A stretch of 64,000 nt of DNA from contig VFZE01000011.1 in the NCBI GenBank assembly GCA_016871315.1, positions 1 to 64,000 of the forward strand. Reading direction: 5' to 3'. Positions 53,666 to 60,192 of the stretch are shown here, piece after piece. This DNA comes from Acidimicrobiia bacterium. GTDB lineage: Bacteria; Acidobacteriota; Terriglobia; Bryobacterales; Bryobacteraceae. A program made the translations under genes and the position numbers. Position 1 is the first letter of the stretch. Every line of letters begins with the position of its first letter. The notes beneath the pieces were generated by a model. The model did no database searches and was not told the origin of the DNA. It saw only the letters and a list, made by a program, of their open reading frames with translations.

Positions 53666-54343
53666 CTACTTAGTCGAGGAGCGGGCATTCTCGAGCACAC
53701 GTTTTGCACGGCTGGGATTAAAGACGCCGCAGGAGCAAAAACGAGCCAAATAGGTTACGGCTTGGTCCGGCGTGCGGCGGCCTTCCTTGACCCAATCGAT
53801 CATTTTCTTGGCGAGGGAAGAGGCGATCATACCGTGTCCGCACATGGTCATGAGAGTGAGCACCTGGGAGTTAGGCAGTTTTTCGGTCTTTCCTTCAAAG
53901 CCGAGCGAATAGCCGACGCTATGGCGGGCGATTCCGGCGGCGTGGCAGCACTGGTCGGCTCCATCGACAGAGGTGGAGACATTAATGGAGAGGCCAAGAT
54001 CCGCTGCCTTGACCTTCTTCACGAATTCCTCGGCTTTGACGCGGTCATCGAATACGGCAGCGACTGTGGTGATGTGGGAGAGGCCATTGACGACGGCCTG
54101 AAAGTCTGGCTGGATGTCGCGATTCCAATGGGCGGTGGGATTGAGATCCTTGGACGGGCGCAAAGCGCCGCCGTTGCGGGCGTCGCCGAGATTAATGGGC
54201 CCGAAAGGGATGGCCATTTCGAGGAACTTGCGGAGCCGGGGGAGCGCATCCTGCTCGTTCTTGCCGCGGCAGGCGATGGCGAACACGATGAAGTCGTCGC
54301 GGAAGCTCTCGGAGTTTCCAAAGCGGTGCAGGGTGTTGGTCAT
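53666..54343 (-). CDS. Cys-rich protein of unknown function
   Basis: Unrecognised family, 225 aa, cytoplasmic. Cysteines cluster at 25, 132-133 (DQCCHAAG), 168 (MTMCGHGM) and 203/205 (RFCSCGVF). Their conserved-looking Gly/His settings suggest metal or iron-sulfur binding or a redox active site. Flanking alpha/beta segments such as ITTVAAVFDDRVKAEEFVKK look like a Rossmann or ferredoxin fold. It follows the ferredoxin-like gene by 11 bp and ends the operon at a terminator. Confidence 0.65.
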   Translation of the reverse strand: MTNTLHRFGNSESFRDDFIVFAIACRGKNEQDALPRLRKFLEMAIPFGPINLGDARNGGALRPSKDLNPTAHWNRDIQPDFQAVVNGLSHITTVAAVFDDRVKAEEFVKKVKAADLGLSINVSTSVDGADQCCHAAGIARHSVGYSLGFEGKTEKLPNSQVLTLMTMCGHGMIASSLAKKMIDWVKEGRRTPDQAVTYLARFCSCGVFNPSRAKRVLENARSSTK

Positions 54344-54354
54344 GGCGGATCTCC

Positions 54355-55206
54355 TTAACGGGTGGTAACGGGTTCGGCGGCCGTCCGCGGTTCGGCGGCG
54401 GGCTTGTTGGTGATGCGGCCCAGGCCGATATTGGTTTTGGCGCGTTCGGGATGGTAGCCGAGCTGTTCGAGGATTGGCGCGACGATGTTTTCGCGGCCGG
54501 TTTCGTCACAACGCGCGCCGACGCCCAGGCAGACAACCGTGTCGACTTCCTTTTCCACTTCCCAAACCATGCGGATGATCTCTTCGGTGCGCTCCACGGG
54601 GACCTTGATTTCCACAATGGCGGACATGATCTTTTCGTCAAGTATGTCATCGCGGATCTCGCCGGTTGTCTCGTCCTTGAGGAGTGTGGTGATGGGGTTT
54701 TTCTTCTCAAAGGCGACCCCGGCCTTTGCCAGTCGCATGGTCATCTTCTGAATCTCATGGAAGCGGACACCGACGGCGGGGCGGCCGAATTCAATAGTGA
54801 AGCCGACCTCGCCCGTCTGTACGCGGCCGCTGACGTCGTTGGTCTTAACCTCCTCGGTGCCTCGGCCCTCCACTCCCGTGGATTCGTGCGGGACGCGCGG
54901 ATCGGAGAAGGCGCGGCGCACGATGCGCGGCCAGGTGAGGTCTTCGGGAGCAAATGCAGCGGTGGGGCAGACGTCCGGTTCCGGCTCAAAGCGCAGGCGG
55001 AAGAACTGGAACACCTTGCGCACGGTGCGGACCATGGTGGGGTTGAGATGTTCCTGGCTGAGACCGTTGTAACAGGCGTAGCATTCCACGCACTCGTCAC
55101 GGTCGACCGTGGCGCGCCTGATGACCGGGTCAATGTAGATGGCGCCCATCGGGCAGACATAGGTGCAGTTGCCGCAGGCAACACATTTCTGAGGATCAAT
55201 TCTCAT
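54355..55206 (-). CDS. 4Fe-4S ferredoxin-domain protein with split second cluster motif
   Basis: A 283-aa protein. Cluster 1 is classical: KCVACGNCTYVCPMG. Cluster 2 reads ECVECYAC, then a 34-residue insertion, then a CP pair (DVCPTAAF), instead of the usual three-residue gap. The C-terminal two thirds have no family I recognise but look like an ACT/ferredoxin-type alpha/beta regulatory domain (IVEIKVPVERTEEIIRMVW). It is 3 bp after the MFS gene and 11 bp before the Cys-rich gene. Confidence 0.75.
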   Translation of the reverse strand: MRIDPQKCVACGNCTYVCPMGAIYIDPVIRRATVDRDECVECYACYNGLSQEHLNPTMVRTVRKVFQFFRLRFEPEPDVCPTAAFAPEDLTWPRIVRRAFSDPRVPHESTGVEGRGTEEVKTNDVSGRVQTGEVGFTIEFGRPAVGVRFHEIQKMTMRLAKAGVAFEKKNPITTLLKDETTGEIRDDILDEKIMSAIVEIKVPVERTEEIIRMVWEVEKEVDTVVCLGVGARCDETGRENIVAPILEQLGYHPERAKTNIGLGRITNKPAAEPRTAAEPVTTR

Positions 55207-55209
55207 AGG

Positions 55210-56469
55210 TCACGTCCCGGAAAGGATTCTTCGCGTCGCGTCTATTCTAGTAAACAACAAGGCGGCGGTCACGCACAATGCGGAAGCCAGCAGGAAGGGC
55301 ACATCCCAGCCGTACCACTTCACCAGGTAGGCGAGCACGGTGGGGGAAAGCGCGCCGCCGATGTTGCCGCAAGTGTTCATGACGGCGGAGACCGAGCCGG
55401 CGAAATCGCCGCCGATGTCGAGCGGGATGGCCCAGGAGACGCCGACCGTCACCTCCAGCCCGAAGACGCCCAGGCAGGTGAAGGCGACGCAGGCCTCGGG
55501 ATCCGAGGTAAGCGTGGCGGGAACGATGCCGGCGGCGGCAATCACGAAGCCGGCGATGGCCACGCCGCGGCGCGCCAGCTTCAGATTGCCGGAGCGGTGC
55601 GCCCAGATATCGGAAACCCAGCCGCCGGCGAGGTCGCCGATGGTGCCCGCCAGCAACGGAAGGGCGGCGTAAAAACCCATCTGCTTGAGGTTGTAGCCGC
55701 GGTGATCGTTCAGATACTTGGGGAACCAATCCAGGTAGACCGAAACGCAGTAGGCATAGCAGAAGTACATCAGCGAAAGCGTCCACAGCGTGGAACTGGA
55801 GAGGATGGCTTTCCACGGCACCGAGACAGAGGTCTTTGATCGCGGCCCGCCGAGGGAGTTGTGTATCAGATCTAGCTCGGCTTTGTTGACGCCGGAATGT
55901 TCTTCCGGCGTGTCGCGGTAGTAGAAGTACCAGACGGCCGCCCAGAGCAGGCCGACGGAGCCGAACAGGAAGAACGGGGACCGCCAGCCGTAGGAGAGCA
56001 TGAGCCAGACAACGATGGGCGGCGTGATGGCGGCGCCGAGGCGCGAGCCTGCATGAGTGACGCCTTGCGCGTAGCCGCGCTCGGTGGGAAGCATCCAGCG
56101 GGAAAGCGACCGCGTGGCGATGGGAAAGGCGCCAGCTTCGCCCATGCCGAACAGGAACCGGAAGACGGCCATCGAGAGGGCGTTCCAGCTGAGGGCGGTG
56201 ATGGATGTGAAGGCGCTCCACCAGACGACGATGGCGGAAAGGGCGCGGCGCGGGCCAAAGCGGTCGCCCAGCCAGCCGCCGGGGATCTGAAACAGCGCGT
56301 AGCCCCACCGGAACGAGCTGAGAATCCAGCCCATCGTGACCAGATCAAAGCCGAACTCCTTCTGGATGAGGGGAACGGCGGCGGAAATGACGACCCGATC
56401 CATGTAGGTGATCATGTAGGCCGCCACGGTGAGCCAAAGGACGATGTGGCGTGTGCGAGAGGGGCGCAT
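55210..56469 (-). CDS. MFS transporter, anion:cation symporter (ACS) type
   Basis: A 419-aa permease with about 12 helices. The N-terminus (YMITYMDRVVISAAVPLIQK) and the loop 2-3 motif GGWLGDRFGPRRA are characteristic of the ACS branch, which carries sugar acids, glucarate, galactonate and phthalates. GMGEAGAFPIATRSLSRW is the expected helix-4 motif. It is first of the three-gene operon, so the imported organic acid is probably processed by, or sensed with, the ferredoxin and Cys-rich proteins. Confidence 0.88.
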   Translation of the reverse strand: MRPSRTRHIVLWLTVAAYMITYMDRVVISAAVPLIQKEFGFDLVTMGWILSSFRWGYALFQIPGGWLGDRFGPRRALSAIVVWWSAFTSITALSWNALSMAVFRFLFGMGEAGAFPIATRSLSRWMLPTERGYAQGVTHAGSRLGAAITPPIVVWLMLSYGWRSPFFLFGSVGLLWAAVWYFYYRDTPEEHSGVNKAELDLIHNSLGGPRSKTSVSVPWKAILSSSTLWTLSLMYFCYAYCVSVYLDWFPKYLNDHRGYNLKQMGFYAALPLLAGTIGDLAGGWVSDIWAHRSGNLKLARRGVAIAGFVIAAAGIVPATLTSDPEACVAFTCLGVFGLEVTVGVSWAIPLDIGGDFAGSVSAVMNTCGNIGGALSPTVLAYLVKWYGWDVPFLLASALCVTAALLFTRIDATRRILSGT

Positions 56470-56545
56470 GAGTCAGAGAGAGGGGAAATCGTATCACAAG
56501 ACGCAGGGAAAGCGGTGATTTGCTTTATAATCTCGCAAGACGGTT

Positions 56546-58216
56546 ATGTTGCTCTCTATCCTCCGCATCATCGCGCTTGGCGGACTGTGCCTTCCGCCAC
56601 TGGTGGCCGATTTCGCTTCGGCGATGCGCGCATATGAGCATGGAGATTTTCCTACCGCGCTGCGGGAGCTGACGCGGGAAGCCCAGCAAGGCCACATCGG
56701 GGCGCAGTATCTGCTGGGCTTCATGCATTCGGCGGGCCGGGGAGTGGCAGTGAACGACCCCGAGGCGCTGAAGTGGTACCGGATGGCGGCCGAGAAAGGT
56801 CATGCCGACGCGCAGTATGCGCTCGGGTTCCTTTACGCCAACGGACGGGGTACGGCAACCGATGAAGAGGAAGCGGCAAAGTGGTTCGGGTTCGCGGCGG
56901 CGCAAGGCCATGCGCCGGCCAAATACAACCTGGGCCAGTTGCTCATGCAGGGCCGCGGTCTGGAGAAAAATGAAGCGGCGGCGGCCGCGCACCTGCAGCA
57001 GGCGGCCGACGCGGGTCATCCGGGTGCGCTGTATGAGCTGGCCAAGGCGAGACTGGAAGGCCGCGGCATGGAGAAGGACGAACGCGGCGGCATTGGCCTT
57101 CTGCGCTCGGCGGCGGAGCGCGGTTTTGGGGCGGCGCAGGGCGAGCTGGGCCTGATGTATGCGGAAGGCAAGCAAGTTCCGCAGAACGACGCCGAAGCGT
57201 TCCGGTGGCTGCACCTGGCCGGGGAAAACTCGAACCCGGAAGCGCAGTATCAGCTGGCAATCATGTACGCCGAAGGCAAGGGGATCACGCAGGATGACAC
57301 GATGGCGGTGGGCTGGCTGAAAAAAGCGGCGGCGGGCAATCACGCAGAGGCGCAGTATGCGTTGGGGTTCCGCTACGCCAACGGGCAGGGCGTCGAGAAG
57401 CAGGATAGCGAGGCGGCGAAATGGTACTTGCGCGCGGCGCAGCAGGGTCATGCGGGTGGCTTTTTCCAGTTGCGGACGATGTTGGAGGCGGGCCGCGCGG
57501 AGTCGGTCAAGCAGGCGGATCTGCTGCGTGTATATCAGGTGGCGGCCAAGGAGGGCAATGCGGATGCGCAACTGCAACTGGGCCTGCTGATGGAGGAAGG
57601 CAAGGGCGTGGCGCGCGATGGCGCTCAGGCGGCTCGGCTGTACCGGACGGCGGCCGAGCAGGGACACGTGGAGGCACAATACCGTTTGGGGCGGATGCTG
57701 GCGGATGGAAAAGGAGTGGAGCGTAACGCGAGTGAGGCGGCGCATTGGTACCGTTCCGCGGCGCAGCAAGGTCACCGCGAAGCTCAGGGGGCGGTTGCGG
57801 AACTGCTGCTGGAAGGCAAGGCGGCCGGTCAGAACGAGGCGGAGGTAGCGCAGTGGTCGCGCGTGGCGGCCGAGGCAGGCAACGCCGAGGCGGCCTATGC
57901 CTACGGGATCGCGTGCTTGAACGGGAAGGGCGTGAAGCAGGACGTGCGGGAGGGCGCACGCTGGCTGCGCATCGCCGCCGACTACGGCCACGCCGGGGCG
58001 CAAAGCCAGCTGGCGCGGCTGCACCTGGAAGGCCGCGGTGTTCCGCAAGATTACGTGCAGGCGCACATGTGGGCCAATCTTGCCGCCGCGGCAGGCGATG
58101 AGCAGGCGCTGGAGACGCGGAACCGGCTAACGTCGCTGATGACCAGGGAGCAGGTGGCGCAGGCGCAGGACCTGGTTCGCAGCTGGCGGCCGAAAGCCGC
58201 TACGCCGCAGCCGTAG
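56546..58216 (+). CDS. Sel1-like repeat (SLR) protein, secreted
   Basis: A signal peptide (LSILRIIALGGLCLPPLVA) is followed by about 14 tandem 36-residue Sel1 units of the form AQYxLGxxYxxGxGVxxDxxEAxKWYRxAA, filling almost all of the 556 aa. Such solenoids mediate protein-protein contacts in signalling or envelope assembly. It is divergent from the MFS operon. A helix following the last repeat contains many Gln and Arg. Confidence 0.9.
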   Translation: MLLSILRIIALGGLCLPPLVADFASAMRAYEHGDFPTALRELTREAQQGHIGAQYLLGFMHSAGRGVAVNDPEALKWYRMAAEKGHADAQYALGFLYANGRGTATDEEEAAKWFGFAAAQGHAPAKYNLGQLLMQGRGLEKNEAAAAAHLQQAADAGHPGALYELAKARLEGRGMEKDERGGIGLLRSAAERGFGAAQGELGLMYAEGKQVPQNDAEAFRWLHLAGENSNPEAQYQLAIMYAEGKGITQDDTMAVGWLKKAAAGNHAEAQYALGFRYANGQGVEKQDSEAAKWYLRAAQQGHAGGFFQLRTMLEAGRAESVKQADLLRVYQVAAKEGNADAQLQLGLLMEEGKGVARDGAQAARLYRTAAEQGHVEAQYRLGRMLADGKGVERNASEAAHWYRSAAQQGHREAQGAVAELLLEGKAAGQNEAEVAQWSRVAAEAGNAEAAYAYGIACLNGKGVKQDVREGARWLRIAADYGHAGAQSQLARLHLEGRGVPQDYVQAHMWANLAAAAGDEQALETRNRLTSLMTREQVAQAQDLVRSWRPKAATPQP

Positions 58217-58270
58217 GCGTTTTTTCCTTGGGCAGTCTACAATAGGGTCAACCGAAAGGAGGACCGCGAT

Positions 58271-58591
58271 ATGCCAAAGTACATGATCCAGGGCTCCTAT
58301 ACAGCCGATGGGCTGAAAGGGCTGATCAAGGACAAAGCTTCCGGACGCAAGGCGGCGGTGTCGCAAGCCTTGACCGCGATGGGAGGCAAGCTGGAATCGA
58401 TTTATTACACCTTCGGCGCTGATGACGTGGTAGTGATCGCCGAGGCGCCGGACAATGTTTCCGCCGCCGCGCTGAGTCTGGCCGCCTCATCCACCGGATT
58501 GGTGCAGCTAAGAACTACGCCGCTACTGACGGTGGAGGAGACCGATCAGGCGCTCGCCAAGAGTGTTTCCTACCGCGGACCCGGCAACTGA
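58271..58591 (+). CDS. GYD-domain protein
   Basis: A 106-aa soluble protein of the GYD family: MPKYMIQGSYTADGLKGLI at the start and GGKLESIYYTFGADDVVVIAE in the middle, the usual dimeric alpha/beta-barrel arrangement. GYD proteins are of unknown function. AAAGGAGG lies 9 nt upstream of the ATG. It appears monocistronic. Confidence 0.85.
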   Translation: MPKYMIQGSYTADGLKGLIKDKASGRKAAVSQALTAMGGKLESIYYTFGADDVVVIAEAPDNVSAAALSLAASSTGLVQLRTTPLLTVEETDQALAKSVSYRGPGN

Positions 58592-58612
58592 GAACGCAAC
58601 AAGCAACGTGGC

Positions 58613-58654
58613 GCGGGCACCCGTGCCTGCCGCGTCGAGACTCGTCTCGACGCG
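58613..58654. repeat. REP-like pair of palindromes
   Basis: Two adjacent palindromes follow the GYD gene. The first is GCGGGCAC/GTGCCTGC (58613-58630, one G-T pair). The second is perfect, CGCGTCGAGAC (58631-58641) with GTCTCGACGCG (58644-58654), with only two bases between arms. Intergenic position and this geometry resemble repetitive extragenic palindromes mobilised by REP-associated transposases. Only one copy is seen in this window. Confidence 0.6.
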
Positions 58655-58842
58655 ACTTCAGCGCCGCCATCCAGTTCGTCACCACCGTAATCGGCGTCGA
58701 CGCGTTGTCGCCGGCGACCAACGCTGACACTGAATAATCGAGTGCCCTTCTGTTCGGGCGGAATTTCCATTTTGATCGCAAGAGGTTCGGGCGGCGGCAC
58801 CTCGCGGATTAATACATAACGAACGGCCATGGGACACCCCAA
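58655..58842 (-). pseudogene. Frameshifted C-terminal remnant of a PD40/TolB-like protein
   Basis: One frame reads GDNASTPITVVTNWMAALKS, the characteristic last strand of TolB/PD40 proteins often fused to serine/threonine kinases. The segment just upstream (LAIKMEIPPEQKGTRLFSV) is in another frame. No start, kinase or full propeller is present. The palindrome follows immediately. Confidence 0.45.
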
Positions 58843-58869
58843 GTATAAATCATGCCGCGGCGAAGGATA

Positions 58870-58986
58870 CTACTTCCGCACGCCTGCCTGCCCGTTGATG
58901 AGGAGGGTCATCGGTTTGCTGCCGGTCTGCTCGACCGGTTCGAGCAGGAGGAAGCGCTGGCCATCCCGCGTGAAGTTCTTTGACGG
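58870..58986 (-). pseudogene. Second C-terminal remnant of a PD40/TolB-like protein
   Basis: Directly after the adk stop, in the same frame, 38 codons read PSKNFTRDGQRFLLLEPVEQ, then KPMTLLINGQAGVRK and TAG. This is the family C-terminus (DGQRFLL then the final strand). It lacks any start and is therefore a truncated relic, possibly of a different copy than the one at 58655. Confidence 0.6.
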
Positions 58987-59580
58987 CTAGCGGGGCCGGA
59001 CAGGCTCGCCCAGATCAAGACCGGCCACAACTGAGTCATAGACATCGTCGATGGAATTGTTGCCGTCGATGGTGACCAGCATGTTCTTCTTCTGGAACAG
59101 CTGAAGAAGAGGCGCGGTTTTTTCGTGATACTCGGTCAGGCGCACGCGGAGCGCTTGCGGGTTATCGTCGGCGCGCTTGGTGAATCCGCCGCCCTGACCG
59201 AGCGCGGCGCGCGACATGACCCGGCCGTGCACTACTTCATCGGGGATGTCGAGATAGACGGCCTTGTCGAGGTTCCAGTTCTCAAACAGGTACTCGGCCT
59301 GGGCGCGCGTGCGCGGGAAGCCGTCCAGCACGAAGCCCCAGTTCCAGTCGTGCTCCTCCAGGCGCTTGCGGACCACCTCTTCCACGATCTCATCGGGCAC
59401 CAGCCTGCCCTCGTTCATGATGCGCTGTACGCGGGCGGCAAGCTTGGTATGGTGCTCCATGTGCCAGCGGAAGATTTCGCCTATCGAGATATGGACAAAG
59501 TCGTAGTGATGGCAAAGCAACTGCGCCTGAGTGCCCTTGCCCGCGCCCTGTGGGCCAATGATGATGATCTTGTCGTTCAA
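58987..59580 (-). CDS. adk: Adenylate kinase
   Basis: Converts ATP and AMP to two ADP. The P-loop is GPQGAGKGTQ, the AMP site is GFPRTRAQAEYL with DGFPRT, and the short lid follows around GRVMSRAALG. No zinc-binding cysteines are visible in the lid. The start is a TTG at 59580 (LNDKIIIIGPQG), with no good Shine-Dalgarno; the open frame extends far upstream only as an antisense of the Hsp70 gene. The product has 197 aa. Confidence 0.88.
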   Translation of the reverse strand: MNDKIIIIGPQGAGKGTQAQLLCHHYDFVHISIGEIFRWHMEHHTKLAARVQRIMNEGRLVPDEIVEEVVRKRLEEHDWNWGFVLDGFPRTRAQAEYLFENWNLDKAVYLDIPDEVVHGRVMSRAALGQGGGFTKRADDNPQALRVRLTEYHEKTAPLLQLFQKKNMLVTIDGNNSIDDVYDSVVAGLDLGEPVRPR

Positions 59581-59646
59581 GCGGAGAATAGAAGTCCCGG
59601 TTGGGACGAAGCTTGCATTGTATCCTAAAAGCTTCGAGGCAAAAAC

Positions 59647-60183
59647 TTGAATCGAATCATCCTGGCGATAAAGAGCTTCTTCTCCATTCTGTTTTCCGGC
59701 AAGCTGTCCGATGAGGCAGCCTTCGATCTGGGGCTGATGCGGCGCGCGGCCACGCCCGCCCCGAAACCCAAGCCGGCGGCGGAGCAGCCCGCCGCGGCCG
59801 ACGGGGCGGTGCAGATGCTGGCGCTGTTGCAGCAGGAGGCGCGGCTGGTGGATTTTCTCCAGGAAGACATCGCCGGCTACAGCGATGAACAGGTGGGCGC
59901 GGCGGTGCGCGGGATTCACGAACAATCGCGCAAGGCGCTGGATCGTCACGTAAAGCTGGCGCCCATCGTGGATGGCGTGGAGGGAACCACGACGCGGCTG
60001 GCTTCCGCCGGGCTCGACCCCAACGACAAGTCGACGCTGAAACTGGTGGGCCAGGTGCCGCCCGACGGAAAGGTGGAGGCAGGCATCCTGCGCCACCGCG
60101 GTTGGAAGGCGGAAAAAGTAGAGCTCCCTTCGGCCAAGGCGGGCCGCCGCGTGATCGCGCCCGCCGAAGTGGAAGTCGAGTAG
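59647..60183 (+). CDS. DUF2760 protein
   Basis: A 178-aa protein with a short amphipathic/hydrophobic N-terminus (IILAIKSFFSILFSG), a Pro/Ala-rich linker (about 35-52) and the DUF2760 domain (ALLQQEARLVDFLQEDIAGY through VIAPAEVEVE). The start is TTG. It lies 9 bp upstream of an Hsp70-like gene, a conserved arrangement as I know it, so it is likely a dedicated partner or client of that chaperone. The biochemical role is unknown. Confidence 0.8.
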   Translation: MNRIILAIKSFFSILFSGKLSDEAAFDLGLMRRAATPAPKPKPAAEQPAAADGAVQMLALLQQEARLVDFLQEDIAGYSDEQVGAAVRGIHEQSRKALDRHVKLAPIVDGVEGTTTRLASAGLDPNDKSTLKLVGQVPPDGKVEAGILRHRGWKAEKVELPSAKAGRRVIAPAEVEVE

Positions 60184-60192
60184 GGGCGGCCG

